64,000 nucleotides of DNA from Bacillus nakamurai. Its GTDB lineage: Bacteria; Bacillota; Bacilli; Bacillales; Bacillaceae. Under the pieces are notes generated by a model. That model was not told the DNA's origin. It saw nothing but the letters and a program-made list of their open reading frames with translations, and did no database searches. Each line of letters starts with the position of its first letter. Positions within the stretch are counted from its first letter, which is position 1. Shown here piece after piece: positions 21,676 to 32,155 of the stretch. Where the stretch lies: positions 1-64,000 of the forward strand of contig NZ_LSAZ01000005.1 of assembly GCF_001584325.1 (NCBI RefSeq), given 5' to 3'. A program made the position numbers and the translations under genes.

Positions 21676-23679
21676 ATGAGCAAAGTGCATCAGTCAGCGT
21701 GTCCGCTGAATTGCTGGGACAGCTGCGGTTTTTTGGTGACAGTTGAGGACGGCAAGGTAACGAAAGTAGACGGCGATCCGAATCATCCAATTACAGAAGG
21801 GAAAATTTGCGGCCGGGGCAGAATGCTGGAGACGAAAATCAATGCGCCGGAACGGCTTCGTTTCCCCTTGAAAAAGCAGAATGGTGAGTTTGTCCGCATT
21901 TCCTGGGAGCAGGCATTGGATGACATTGCGGAAAAAATGGCGGTGATCAAGGAGACTGCGGGCACAACGGCGGTGCTTCATAGCCATGATTATGCCAATA
22001 ACGGTCTGTTAAAGGCTCTTGACCAGCGTTTTTTCAATGGCTACGGCGGTGTAACGGAGATTACAGGGAGCATTTGCTGGGGTTCCGGCATAGAAGCGCA
22101 GCGATGGGATTTCGGGCGCTCGTACGGCCATGGCCCGCTTGATATTTATCATAGTAAGCATGTGATAGTATGGGGCAGAAACGTTTCCCGTACGAATATG
22201 CATCTCTATCATCACTTGCAGCAGGTGAAGAAAAAGGGCGCTACACTGACGGTCATTGACCCCATTTTTAACCCGACTGCGAAGCTTGCGGATCGGTATA
22301 TCTCCGTTAAACCGGGAATGGATGGCTGGCTCGCCGCGGGTGTATTAAAAATATTATGGCAAACCGGCAGAACGGATACGGATTTTATTCAGCAGCATTC
22401 CGTCGGTTTTGAAGAAATAGAAAAGCTGTTACAAACGATTTCGTTAGATGAAATTACTGAGAAAACAGAAACGGCCATAGAAGAGCTTAAATACCTTGCT
22501 GATTTATATGCTGATGGTCCTGCTTCTACATTTATGGGTCTTGGAATGCAGCGATATAAAAATGGCGGCGGGACGATACGCTGGATTGACGCTTTGGCTG
22601 CTGCGAGCGGGAATGTCGGGATCAAAGGCGGCGGAGCAAATTTTGGAAATGTCCAAGTCGGTGAAAGTTTTGCCAAGCCGGAGATCACACGTCCTGAGCT
22701 GAGAAAAAGCACGAGAACATTTTCGATGATGACGCAGGCCGAAGAGGCGCTGAATGCAGCCGATCCTCCCATTGAGATGATCATTGTCACTTGCGGCAAT
22801 CCGCTCACGCAAGTCCCCAATACGGGAAAAGTAAAGGAAGCGTTTGAGAAGACGCCGGTCACAGTGGCTATCGATTCTATCATGACCGATACGGCGAAGC
22901 TCTGTGATTATGTGCTGCCGACGGCTGCCGTTTTTGAAGAAGAGGATATTTACTGCTCAAGCATGTATCATCATTATGTACAATACGGTAAAAAGCTTGT
23001 GGAACCGCAGGGAGAAGCAAAATCTGACCGTTGGATTTGGACCGAGCTTGCAAAGCGTCTCGGATTCGGTGAGCTGTTTGACTATAGTGCGGAAGAGTTT
23101 TTACAAATGGGGCTTTCTTCTTTGGAGCATAAGGGAATCACCCTTGAAAAATTGAAGGAGAAGGGCCATTTGCCGCTTCCGGTTAAGCAGGTTCCGTGGG
23201 ATGATTATCAATTTTTGACGCCGAGCGGAAAATTTGAGTTTGTGTCTTCTCTTGCAGAGGAGAAAGGTTACAGCGGCCTGCCTCAATTGGAGGTTCCTGA
23301 GGAGTCTGTTTATCATGACGGAGAGCTTGCTGAGAAATACCCGTACACGTTATTGTCCATTCATCCGCAGCGTTCTAATCATTCGCAGCATGTCCCGTTT
23401 ATTGAAAAGCTACAGCAGGTTCAGGTGGATCTTTCACCAGATATTGCGGAGGAGCTTTCTCTCCAAGACGGAGATACGGCAGAAGTGTTCAATGACCGGG
23501 GGCGTCTGCGCGGAAAAGTAAAGGTAATGAAGCAGGCTCATCCGAAGACGGTGAACATAGATGAAGGCATGTGGTCGGCATTCGGCGGCTCCGTCAACAT
23601 GCTTACAAATGATACAAATTCCGATAATGGAATGGGAAGTACGCTTTTTGACTGTCTGGTAGCGGTTAAAAAAGGATAA
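21676..23679 (+). CDS. yyaE: Molybdopterin oxidoreductase YyaE
   Basis: A 667-residue member of the DMSO reductase superfamily. The N-terminal cysteines CPLNCWDSCG, followed by KICGRGR, form the Fe-S binding motif. The molybdopterin domains follow (SICWGSGIEAQ; VTCGNPLTQ), with a C-terminal aspartate-decarboxylase-like domain (HPQRSNHSQH). The substrate is not known. The length matches B. subtilis YyaE exactly as recalled. No signal peptide, so it is cytoplasmic. Confidence 0.9.
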   Translation: MSKVHQSACPLNCWDSCGFLVTVEDGKVTKVDGDPNHPITEGKICGRGRMLETKINAPERLRFPLKKQNGEFVRISWEQALDDIAEKMAVIKETAGTTAVLHSHDYANNGLLKALDQRFFNGYGGVTEITGSICWGSGIEAQRWDFGRSYGHGPLDIYHSKHVIVWGRNVSRTNMHLYHHLQQVKKKGATLTVIDPIFNPTAKLADRYISVKPGMDGWLAAGVLKILWQTGRTDTDFIQQHSVGFEEIEKLLQTISLDEITEKTETAIEELKYLADLYADGPASTFMGLGMQRYKNGGGTIRWIDALAAASGNVGIKGGGANFGNVQVGESFAKPEITRPELRKSTRTFSMMTQAEEALNAADPPIEMIIVTCGNPLTQVPNTGKVKEAFEKTPVTVAIDSIMTDTAKLCDYVLPTAAVFEEEDIYCSSMYHHYVQYGKKLVEPQGEAKSDRWIWTELAKRLGFGELFDYSAEEFLQMGLSSLEHKGITLEKLKEKGHLPLPVKQVPWDDYQFLTPSGKFEFVSSLAEEKGYSGLPQLEVPEESVYHDGELAEKYPYTLLSIHPQRSNHSQHVPFIEKLQQVQVDLSPDIAEELSLQDGDTAEVFNDRGRLRGKVKVMKQAHPKTVNIDEGMWSAFGGSVNMLTNDTNSDNGMGSTLFDCLVAVKKG

Positions 23680-23805
23680 TCTAAGGAAAGAGAAAGCCGG
23701 AAATGCTTTTTTCCCAGCTTGTCTTTTCACATGAACCTCCTTATAATTGCTCTAGGTTTACATTACGTTTATACGATGATGGTTTGATATAGAGGAGATG
23801 AAAGA

Positions 23806-24906
23806 ATGGCTTTAACTGCTGGAATTGTCGGTTTGCCGAATGTCGGAAAATCGACGTTGTTTAATGCAATTACCCAGGCTGGTGCCGAATCAGCCAACTA
23901 CCCGTTCTGTACGATTGATCCGAACGTCGGAATCGTGGAAGTGCCTGACGAACGTCTGCAAAAGCTGACTGAACTGGTCAAACCGAAAAAAACGGTTCCG
24001 ACTGCGTTTGAGTTTACAGATATCGCCGGGATTGTAAAAGGCGCGTCAAAAGGTGAAGGACTCGGAAATAAATTTCTTTCTCATATTCGTCAGGTTGATG
24101 CGATCTGCCACGTTGTGCGTGCATTCGCTGACGACAATATTACACACGTTTCAGGAAAAGTTGATCCGATTGATGATATTGAAACGATTAACCTTGAGCT
24201 GATCCTTGCTGACATGGAGACGGTCGAAAAACGCATTGTCCGCGTGAGCAAGCTTGCAAAGCAAAAAGACAAAGAAGCGGTTATCGAGTTTGATATTTTG
24301 TCTAAATTAAAAGAGGCGTTTGAGCAAGAAAAGCCGGCCCGTTCCGTTGAATTTACGGAAGAACAGCAAAAGCTTGTGAAGCAGCTTCATTTGCTGACGT
24401 CAAAACCGGTGCTGTATGTGGCGAATGTGAGCGAAGATGAAGTGGCTGATCCGTCAGGAAATGAATACGTCGCGAAAATCCGTGAGTATGCTGCGGGTGA
24501 AAACGCCGAAGTCATCGTCGTCTGCGCGAAAATTGAATCTGAAATTGCTGAGCTTGAAGGGGAAGAAAAGCAAATGTTTCTTGAAGAGCTCGGAATTGAA
24601 GAATCAGGCCTTGATCAGCTGATTAAGGCGTCCTATTCTCTTCTCGGCCTTGCGACATACTTCACGGCAGGCGAACAGGAAGTCCGTGCATGGACGTTCA
24701 AAAAAGGCATGAAAGCCCCTGAATGTGCGGGAATTATTCACACTGACTTTGAACGCGGCTTTATCCGCGCTGAAACTGTCGCTTATGAAGATCTTCTCGC
24801 GGGCGGCGGCATGTCAGGCGCTAAAGAAGCCGGAAAAGTGCGCCTTGAAGGCAAGGAATATGTTGTAAAAGACGGAGATGTCATTCATTTCCGATTTAAT
24901 GTATAG
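23806..24906 (+). CDS. ychF: Redox-regulated ATPase YchF/EngD
   Basis: YchF is a universally conserved Obg-like P-loop ATPase associated with ribosomes and stress responses. G1 is [14 protein letters not shown] and G3 is [16 protein letters not shown]. The G4 position reads NVSE, not NKxD, which explains ATP preference. The TGS domain is at the C-terminus. At 366 residues it is full length. In B. subtilis it is yyaF, upstream of rpsF. Confidence 0.95.
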   Translation: MALTAGIVGLPNVGKSTLFNAITQAGAESANYPFCTIDPNVGIVEVPDERLQKLTELVKPKKTVPTAFEFTDIAGIVKGASKGEGLGNKFLSHIRQVDAICHVVRAFADDNITHVSGKVDPIDDIETINLELILADMETVEKRIVRVSKLAKQKDKEAVIEFDILSKLKEAFEQEKPARSVEFTEEQQKLVKQLHLLTSKPVLYVANVSEDEVADPSGNEYVAKIREYAAGENAEVIVVCAKIESEIAELEGEEKQMFLEELGIEESGLDQLIKASYSLLGLATYFTAGEQEVRAWTFKKGMKAPECAGIIHTDFERGFIRAETVAYEDLLAGGGMSGAKEAGKVRLEGKEYVVKDGDVIHFRFNV

Positions 24907-24913
24907 GACACAG

Positions 24914-25304
<391 letters not shown>

Positions 25305-25343
25305 GCAATTTGAAATATATAATGTTAAAAGGTGGTCTTTCTT

Positions 25344-25862
25344 ATGCTTAACCGAGTTGTATTAGTCGGAAGACTGACAAAAGACCCAGAGCTTCGTTAT
25401 ACGCCAAACGGTGCGGCTGTTGCCACGTTTACTCTTGCTGTGAATCGTACATTCACGAATCAGTCCGGAGAACGTGAAGCCGATTTCATTAATTGTGTCA
25501 CTTGGAGAAGACAAGCCGAAAACGTTGCAAACTTCCTTAAAAAAGGAAGCCTTGCAGGCGTAGACGGCCGACTGCAGACAAGAAACTATGAAAACCAGCA
25601 GGGACAACGTGTCTTCGTGACCGAAGTCCAAGCTGAAAGTGTTCAATTTCTTGAGCCTAAAAACGGCGGCGGTTCTGGTTCAGGTGGATACAACGAAGGA
25701 AACAGCGGCGGAGGCCAGTACTTTGGCGGAGGCCAAAATGATAATCCGTTCGGCGGAAATCAGAATAACCAGAGACGAAATCAAGGGAACAGCTTTAATG
25801 ATGATCCATTTGCCAACGACGGCAAGCCGATTGACATCTCGGACGATGATCTTCCGTTCTAA
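25344..25862 (+). CDS. ssbA: Single-stranded DNA-binding protein SsbA
   Basis: SsbA coats single-stranded DNA during replication and repair. The OB-fold covers about residues 1-110 ([20 protein letters not shown]). A Gly/Asn/Gln-rich linker follows. The acidic tip [11 protein letters not shown] recruits partner proteins. ATG 25344 is the usual start, with GGTGG upstream. The neighbouring in-frame ATG at 25332 lies in the ribosome site. Confidence 0.97.
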   Translation: MLNRVVLVGRLTKDPELRYTPNGAAVATFTLAVNRTFTNQSGEREADFINCVTWRRQAENVANFLKKGSLAGVDGRLQTRNYENQQGQRVFVTEVQAESVQFLEPKNGGGSGSGGYNEGNSGGGQYFGGGQNDNPFGGNQNNQRRNQGNSFNDDPFANDGKPIDISDDDLPF

Positions 25863-25884
25863 TAGATTATCGCTATATTCATAA

Positions 25885-26145
<261 letters not shown>

Positions 26146-26155
26146 GCCGATAGAT

Positions 26156-26192
26156 AAAAGAGCAAGGGCCCTTGGGTTCCTGCTCTTTTTTT
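26156..26192 (+). terminator. rpsR terminator
   Basis: AAAAGAGCA (26156-26164) pairs with TGCTCTTTT (26181-26189), followed by TTT. An inner GGGCCC stem extends it. Confidence 0.85.
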
Positions 26193-26305
26193 GATTGATA
26201 AAGCTGCATCTCCCCGATCCCTTGTCTCCGGGAATTGCGCCTTTCAATTGTCCCCTCTTATCCGTTTCTTTCCTTCCAATTGCTTCGAAATAGTGGTGTA
26301 ATGAG

Positions 26306-26321
26306 TGTTTCACATGAAACA
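26306..26321. other. Candidate parS site
   Basis: TGTTTCACATGAAACA differs from the parS consensus only at one central base (CACATG instead of CACGTG). It lies in the 301-base gap between rpsR and adaA, about 16 kb from oriC, where Bacillus parS sites cluster. Confidence 0.75.
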
Positions 26322-26446
26322 TTGATAAAAATCCAAAATACCTCGCTGCGGTTTCCATAAAGATAATCTTTGTTGTCTTGCTCTCCCATTCAAAAATGCG
26401 TACATACGTACTGTATTTGTTTATACTGAAGGAGGAGGTGATTCAG

Positions 26447-27028
26447 ATGGAATCAGAAAGACTTGTCCTGACGGAGGAAAAGTGGGACGCGATCGTTCAC
26501 AATGATTCTTCCTATGATGGAACGTTTTATTATGCGGTGAAAACGACGGGGATTTTCTGTCGGCCTTCTTGTAAATCCAGAGTTCCGAATAAAGAAAATG
26601 TGGTGGTATTTCAAACAGCGGATGAGGCACTCGCGGAACACTTTCGTCCGTGCAAAAGATGTCGGCCGAACGGACTCCGTTTGCCTGATGAAGAGTGGGT
26701 CACGCAAATCACTGAGTATATCGACAGCCATTATCATGAATCACTTACTTTGGAGACGTTAGCTGATATGTGTCACGGAAGCCCGTACCATTTACAGCGG
26801 ACATTTAAAAAAGTCAGGGGCATGACTCCGGCTGAATATATACAGAAAATAAGAATAACAGCGGCAGAGCACCTTTTGAAGCTGACTGATAAGACAGTCT
26901 TGGAGATCGGGTTGGCTGTCGGCATTCCGAACACTGCCCATTTTGCGACTCTTTTTAAGAAGAAAACGGGAAGCTCGCCAACGGAGTACAGAAAATCACA
27001 AACAAAGGAAAAGGAGGTTCAATCATGA
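26447..27028 (+). CDS. adaA: Methylphosphotriester-DNA methyltransferase / activator AdaA
   Basis: AdaA accepts methyl groups from DNA phosphotriesters and then activates the adaptive response to alkylation. The four zinc cysteines are C38, C42, C69 and C72 (FCRPSC, CKRC), the same numbering as E. coli Ada. An AraC-type helix-turn-helix domain covers about residues 90-190 (HESLTLETLADMCHGS). The start ATG 26447 follows GGAGGAGGTG. It overlaps adaB by four bases. In B. subtilis adaAB lies elsewhere, so this location is different. Confidence 0.94.
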   Translation: MESERLVLTEEKWDAIVHNDSSYDGTFYYAVKTTGIFCRPSCKSRVPNKENVVVFQTADEALAEHFRPCKRCRPNGLRLPDEEWVTQITEYIDSHYHESLTLETLADMCHGSPYHLQRTFKKVRGMTPAEYIQKIRITAAEHLLKLTDKTVLEIGLAVGIPNTAHFATLFKKKTGSSPTEYRKSQTKEKEVQS

Positions 27029-27540
27029 ATAAAGAAATGGTTGTATATTGGACGTTATTCACATGGAATGATTGGAGTTTATATATGGCTGCCACCTCCA
27101 AGGGCCTTTGCTTTATCGGCTCGAATCATGGGGATCTGAATGAATTAAAGCAGTGGACCGACAAAACAATGCCGCATGGCAGATTGGTGCGTGATGATGA
27201 AAAACTGGAGCCTTACACAGCTGAACTGCGCGATTATATCAAAAACGGCAGATCAACATTTTCACTGCCGCTTGATCTTCGCGGGACGGAGTTTCAGCTT
27301 GCTGTATGGAGGGCGCTTCAGGACATACCGTACGGGGAGACATTCTCCTACTCTGACGTAGCGGAAAAGATTCATAGACCGCAAGCTGTCAGAGCCGTGG
27401 GTGCCGCAATCGGTGCGAATCCTGTGTTAATTACAGTTCCATGCCACCGTGTCATCGGGAAAAATGGGAAACTAACCGGGTTCAGAGGCGGCTTAGAAAT
27501 GAAAAAGCAATTGCTGGCATTAGAAGGCAGGCAGGTTTAA
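27025..27540 (+). CDS. adaB: O6-methylguanine-DNA methyltransferase AdaB
   Basis: AdaB removes O6-methyl groups from guanine by transferring them to its own cysteine. The active site PCHRVIG is at about residues 139-145, preceded by the RAVGAAIGANP helix of the DNA-binding domain. At 171 residues it is full length. ATGA overlap with adaA indicates coupling. The next gene (SplB-like) starts three bases after its stop. Confidence 0.94.
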   Translation: MNKEMVVYWTLFTWNDWSLYMAATSKGLCFIGSNHGDLNELKQWTDKTMPHGRLVRDDEKLEPYTAELRDYIKNGRSTFSLPLDLRGTEFQLAVWRALQDIPYGETFSYSDVAEKIHRPQAVRAVGAAIGANPVLITVPCHRVIGKNGKLTGFRGGLEMKKQLLALEGRQV

Positions 27541-27542
27541 CG

Positions 27543-28358
27543 GTGAAGCACTTATTATATAAACAGCCGAAAACATTGTTAAACAAGGGTTCAGGATTTT
27601 AATCAGGATACAGCCACACGCTAAATCCCTATACAGGCTGTACATTTGGCTGTTCTTACTGTTATGTGAGGCGCATGCCTGTTTCGTCGTTCCGAAAAGA
27701 AGAATGGGGAACATGGGCCGACATTAAGCAGGGGGCTGCGGAACTTCTGGAGAAAGAACTCACAAGGACGAAGAAAAAAGGAAGAGTCACGATTTTTATG
27801 TCCTCCAGTACTGATCCATACCAGCCGATTGAACATCGAGAGAGGATTACGCGATCACTATTAGAGGTCATGTCGGTCAATCAGCCGGATTTCTTATTGG
27901 TGCAAACCAGAAGTCCGCTTGTTCAGAGGGATATTGATCTGTTAGGCAGGTTAAAGGATAGAGTCAGAGTCAGCATAACCGTTGAAACGGACAGAGAGGA
28001 CATACGAAGGGGTTTTGCTCCAGAGGCGCCTTCAATTCAAGGAAGGCTTCATACGCTGAAAATTCTTTCTGAAGCGGGGATTCCGGTTCAAGCGGCGGTT
28101 GCGCCCATTTTGCCAAGCACAGAAGCATTTCCGCAAAAACTCGCGCCGTACGTCTCCCGTGTTTGCATTGATGATTATTTTATGGGAGACGGAAGCGGCG
28201 GCAAGCGGACAAGGCAGCTGGGAATTGAATCGATCTATGAGGAATTGGATATGCGGGATTGGTACTCTCCCTGTGCTTACCGTAAAGTATATAACAGAAT
28301 GGCAGACGTTTTTTCACAGGATCGGCTGTATGTGAGCCGTGACGGATTTTTGCCGTGA
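27543..28358 (+). pseudogene. SplB-like radical SAM gene broken by an in-frame stop
   Basis: From GTG 27543 the frame reads VKHLLYKQPKTLLNKGSGF, then a TAA at 27600-27602. It continues SGYSHTLNPYTG and the radical SAM cluster CTFGCSYC (27639-27662). The 230-residue remainder from ATG 27666 keeps the rest of a COG1533/SplB-like barrel (MSSSTDPYQPIE, VSITVETD) but lacks the cysteines. No start codon lies between the stop and the cysteine motif, so no active enzyme can be made without suppression. The likely ancestral codon is TTA (Leu). The gene sits directly behind adaB and in front of exoA, suggesting a DNA-repair role before breakage. Confidence 0.85.
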
Positions 28359-28375
28359 ACATCGGGAGGGGAAAA

Positions 28376-29134
28376 ATGAAACTGATTTCTTGGAATGTCA
28401 ACGGCTTGCGGGCCGTGATGAAAAAAATGGATATGAATGCATATGTACAGGAGGAAGCAGCAGATATTCTGTGTCTGCAAGAAACAAAAGTACAGGACGG
28501 ACAGGTATCATTGCAGCCTGAGGGATATCATGCATACTGGAATTATGCAGAGAAAAAAGGGTACTCGGGCACCGCTGTTTTTTCAAAACAAGAACCGCTT
28601 TGTGTATCGTACGGATTGGGAAAAGAAGAGCATGATCAAGAGGGCAGAGTGATTACGCTTGAGTTTGATAATATGTACGTTGTCAACTGCTACACGCCAA
28701 ATGCTAAACGAGGATTGGAACGTATTGATTATCGGCTTCAATGGGAAGCGGATTTTAAGGCTTATTTGCAGGAGCTTGATCGGAAAAAGCCTGTCATTTT
28801 ATGCGGTGATTTGAACGTGGCGCACCGGGAGATTGACTTGAAGAATCCGAAAGCCAACCGGAAGAACGCCGGTTTCTCCGATCAGGAGCGGGAAGCCTTT
28901 ACCGCATTGCTAGAAGGCGGATTTACCGATTCATTCCGCTATTTGTATCCCGATCTGGAAGGGGCGTATTCCTGGTGGTCTTACCGGCTGAATGCACGGG
29001 ATAACAATATCGGCTGGCGCCTTGACTATTTTATCGTTTCGGACAGGCTGAAGGAACGGATCAGAGAAGCGAATATTTGTAACGGGGTTATGGGTTCTGA
29101 CCATTGCCCTGTTGAAATTACAATTGATTTATGA
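28376..29134 (+). CDS. exoA: Apurinic/apyrimidinic endonuclease ExoA
   Basis: ExoA is the exonuclease III-type AP endonuclease of base excision repair. Motifs are SWNVNGLRA (metal Asn), LCLQETK (metal Glu), CGDLNVAH and the C-terminal GSDHCPVEI (catalytic Asp-His). The length is 252 residues. ATG 28376 is chosen because GGGAGGGG precedes it; the in-frame GTG at 28355 has no ribosome site. It usually follows rpsR closely in B. subtilis, whereas here adaAB and the radical SAM gene are inserted between. Confidence 0.96.
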   Translation: MKLISWNVNGLRAVMKKMDMNAYVQEEAADILCLQETKVQDGQVSLQPEGYHAYWNYAEKKGYSGTAVFSKQEPLCVSYGLGKEEHDQEGRVITLEFDNMYVVNCYTPNAKRGLERIDYRLQWEADFKAYLQELDRKKPVILCGDLNVAHREIDLKNPKANRKNAGFSDQEREAFTALLEGGFTDSFRYLYPDLEGAYSWWSYRLNARDNNIGWRLDYFIVSDRLKERIREANICNGVMGSDHCPVEITIDL

Positions 29135-29198
29135 TGAGATAGCAGTAAGAGTTTTTACACTCTTGCTGCTTTTTTTATCATCGAAAATGGAGGAGCAC

Positions 29199-30143
29199 AT
29201 GGCAAATATAAAAGAGATTGCGAAATTGGCGAATGTGTCGGTAGCCACCGTGTCACGCGTGTTAAATCATCATCCGTATGTGTCTGAAGAGAAAAGGCGG
29301 CTTGTGCATCAAGTGATGAAGGAATTGGATTATACGCCCAATCGCACTGCCATTGATCTCATTCGCGGAAAGACCAATACGCTCGGCGTGATTCTGCCTT
29401 ACAGCGACCATCCTTGCTTTGATAAAATTGTAAACGGTATCACCAAAGAAGCTTTTGCTCATGACTATGTGACAACCCTTCTCCCCACCAATTACGACCC
29501 CGATATTGAAATAAAATATTTCGAGCTGTTGAAAATGAAAAAAATTGACGGACTGATTGTTACATCCCGCGCAAATGAATGGGAAACAGTGGTTCCGTAT
29601 CTTGAATACGGGCCCGTTGTCGCCTGTGAATATACGCGGCATCAGGATATCCCATGCGCTTATAATGACAGGCAATCAGCATTCAGAGAAAGTTTTCAGT
29701 ATTTAAAAAGCCGCGGGCATCAGAACGTCGCTTTTACCTGTGTTCGGGAACCGGCAAAAAGCCCAAGCACGGCGGATAAAGTAAACGCATATGAGGCTGT
29801 TTTCGGTCCTCTTGATGATGACCGTATTCTGGTCGGCTGTCATAATATGGACGACGGAGAGCGTGCCGGCGCGCATTTTTACAGCTTCAACCAGGCCCCG
29901 ACGGCCATATATGCCCACAGTGATGACGTTGCCGCCGGCTTATATCAATTTGCACAAAGACAAAAATGGGATGTGGAGATCATCGGTGAGGGGAATCTAA
30001 GCGTCAGCCGGGCTTTGAACATCCCTTCCTTGGAGCTTCATTTAGAACGGGTCGGCAAAGAGGCTTTTTCTTTGTTTTTACACAGGAATATGGCCAAAAA
30101 ACAAATTATGCATCAATTTCACAGGGAAAAACACTTGAGCTGA
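29199..30143 (+). CDS. ccpB: LacI-family regulator CcpB
   Basis: A LacI/GalR regulator: helix-turn-helix [20 protein letters not shown] at the N-terminus, hinge helix, and a periplasmic-binding-protein-like sensor domain. The length is 314 residues. ATG 29199 (MANIKEIA) follows GGAGGAG; the longer frame upstream runs through exoA's end. Adjacent to exoA as ccpB is in B. subtilis, where CcpB was described as a minor catabolite-control paralogue of CcpA. Confidence 0.85.
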   Translation: MANIKEIAKLANVSVATVSRVLNHHPYVSEEKRRLVHQVMKELDYTPNRTAIDLIRGKTNTLGVILPYSDHPCFDKIVNGITKEAFAHDYVTTLLPTNYDPDIEIKYFELLKMKKIDGLIVTSRANEWETVVPYLEYGPVVACEYTRHQDIPCAYNDRQSAFRESFQYLKSRGHQNVAFTCVREPAKSPSTADKVNAYEAVFGPLDDDRILVGCHNMDDGERAGAHFYSFNQAPTAIYAHSDDVAAGLYQFAQRQKWDVEIIGEGNLSVSRALNIPSLELHLERVGKEAFSLFLHRNMAKKQIMHQFHREKHLS

Positions 30144-30193
30144 AATGGGTTTCATGCGTTATAACTAGATTGATAAGGAAAGGGAGGATGAAG

Positions 30194-30574
30194 ATGCGAA
30201 TTGAGCATGCGGCCATATGGGTCAAGGATTTAGAGCGGATGAAAGAGTTCTATGAGAAATACTTTCAAGGAAAAGCGAATGACCTTTATCATAATGAGAA
30301 AAAAGATTTTAAATCATATTTTATTTCGTTTGACTCCGGATGCAGGCTGGAAATTATGAAAAAAGGTGACGTGAATGAGACCCCTTCGCAGGACATGACG
30401 GGGTGGGCGCATCTCGCATTTTCAACTGGCAGCAAGGAGCGGGTAAACGAACTGACGGAAACCTTTAAAAAAGACGGTTTTAAGGTTATGAGCGGCCCGC
30501 GAGTGACGGGTGACGGTTATTATGAGAGTGTGATAGAGGATTGGGAAGGCAATTTGATAGAAATTACAGTGTAA
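30194..30574 (+). CDS. yyaH: VOC/glyoxalase-family protein YyaH
   Basis: A 126-residue vicinal-oxygen-chelate protein. It has paired beta-alpha-beta-beta-beta modules beginning [20 protein letters not shown], then [10 protein letters not shown] and a C-terminal [10 protein letters not shown]. Likely metal ligands are His4, a Glu near residue 57, His in WAHLAF and the last Glu. Substrate unknown. ATG 30194 follows AGGGAGGA. In B. subtilis yyaI (acetyltransferase) lies next; here it is missing. Confidence 0.82.
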   Translation: MRIEHAAIWVKDLERMKEFYEKYFQGKANDLYHNEKKDFKSYFISFDSGCRLEIMKKGDVNETPSQDMTGWAHLAFSTGSKERVNELTETFKKDGFKVMSGPRVTGDGYYESVIEDWEGNLIEITV

Positions 30575-30604
30575 CAGTGCGGAGAGAGCCCGCACTGTTT
30601 TTCT
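30573..30604. terminator. Bidirectional terminator yyaH / yyaJ
   Basis: AACAGTGCGG (30573-30582) pairs with CCGCACTGTT (30590-30599), then TTTCTT. It separates convergent genes. Confidence 0.85.
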
Positions 30605-30606
30605 TA

Positions 30607-31938
30607 TCAGATTTGCTGTGCGTTTGTTTTCGGACCGAAGAGGATTAACAGAACGGAACATAAAAGCCAGCAGCCGCCTATGAAAACAAAGACGCTGATA
30701 TAGCCAAGCTTTACAGCAATAAAACCGACCAGCAAGGAGCCGAATATATTTGAAAAACGGCCGAGTCCGTACGCCAATCCGCTGCCTGACGAGCGGTATT
30801 CGGTAGGATACGGTTCGGATGTGTATGCGTATAAGTTTGATGTGAAAATCCGTTCCGTGATGTTGACGATAAATCCGAAGACAATAATCATGACGGGAAT
30901 AAACGTCATTCCGTATAAAAGACCCGCGATCGCGGTCAGAAAGGCGCTTGCTGCTAAAATCCATTTTCGCTGAAATCTTTCGGATATCATTGATCCGAGC
31001 AATGCGCCAAGCGGAGCGCCGACAGAGTGAAGCACATTGTACCAGAGCGTTTTTTCCATGGTAATGCCATTGCTTTTTAATAAACTGGGCACCCATGAAG
31101 CAAAGCCGTAAAAGCCAAAGGTTTCAAGAATCCAGACTGCGGACAGGATAATGGTGATTTTTAAGTTTCTTCCTTGAAACAGGCCTAAGTAGCCCGCATG
31201 CTTGACGGTGTGCGGAGCTGCTGCTTCCTTTGGTGCGGGAAGCGGGCCTTTTTCTTGCTCCACACGTGCTTCAATCCGGTTCATAATGGCGTCCGCTGTA
31301 TCGTAAGAGCCGCGGTTCTCGTGCCAGCGCGGTGATTCCTCAAGCCGGCGGATAAAGAAGAAATAAATAAGGCCGACGGCTCCCCATACAAAGACAAGCC
31401 GCCATCCCCATGAGCCTAATGGGATTACAAAAGCGGACACGACATTTGTGACGGGAACGCCTATTAACCCGATCATTGCACAAAAGGAGATGTATTTCCC
31501 GCGCACAGAGGAAGGGAAAAATTCCGCCAGATAGCTGTTTGTCACAATCATCGCTGCTGCGACGCCGAGTCCGGTCAGAAAACGGAACATCATTAAGGAA
31601 GGGATATCCCAGGCTAATGCATTTAAAAAGGATGAGATTGAAAAGATAAGGACAAAACAGTTGAGAGCTTTTTTTCGGCCTATTCGATCGGACAATCTTC
31701 CGCCGAGTGAGGCGCCCAGAAACATGCCTAAAAATGATGCAGCCGTGATATCGGCAATGGTGGACAGCTTCACGCCCCAATGCTCAATCAGCGCCGGAGC
31801 GACATTGCTGAGCGTAAAAAGATCGGCAAGGTCGAAGAAATAAATGATGCCGAGAGCGGTTAACACTTGGTAGTGCACACGCGAAATGGGGAGACGGTCT
31901 AATCGGTTCGCGACGTTTGAGAATGGCTGATTTTTCAT
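30607..31938 (-). CDS. yyaJ: MFS metabolite transporter YyaJ
   Basis: A 443-residue major facilitator with twelve predicted membrane spans. The loop 2-3 signature GGRLSDRIGRKKAL follows helix 2. The second-half equivalent GSMISERFQRK and the central basic loop place it with sugar/aromatic-acid-type proton symporters. The substrate is not known. The start follows AGGGGG. Divergent from yyaK with about 215 bases between them. Confidence 0.82.
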   Translation of the reverse strand: MKNQPFSNVANRLDRLPISRVHYQVLTALGIIYFFDLADLFTLSNVAPALIEHWGVKLSTIADITAASFLGMFLGASLGGRLSDRIGRKKALNCFVLIFSISSFLNALAWDIPSLMMFRFLTGLGVAAAMIVTNSYLAEFFPSSVRGKYISFCAMIGLIGVPVTNVVSAFVIPLGSWGWRLVFVWGAVGLIYFFFIRRLEESPRWHENRGSYDTADAIMNRIEARVEQEKGPLPAPKEAAAPHTVKHAGYLGLFQGRNLKITIILSAVWILETFGFYGFASWVPSLLKSNGITMEKTLWYNVLHSVGAPLGALLGSMISERFQRKWILAASAFLTAIAGLLYGMTFIPVMIIVFGFIVNITERIFTSNLYAYTSEPYPTEYRSSGSGLAYGLGRFSNIFGSLLVGFIAVKLGYISVFVFIGGCWLLCSVLLILFGPKTNAQQI

Positions 31939-32155
31939 AAAAAACCCCCTGATTTGGCTGTTGTAATCAGAAAATACTGTAAATTTAATCCTGCAAATAC
32001 ATTATAATGGTCTTTCAGTCTCGAAAAAAGAGTTTAAATAACCAGAGCCAGAGGAAACGGAATAGCGCTTTTTTCTTAAAAACTTATAAAATTTTCCTAT
32101 ATAGGATACTGTTTATATAGTAAAATACACAAAGAAAGGAAGCTGATACATAAAA

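Noticed and set aside
27666..28358. Treating the 230-residue frame as a complete gene
   Set aside because: It lacks the radical SAM cysteines, which are encoded upstream in the same frame beyond the TAA; it is the tail of a broken gene.
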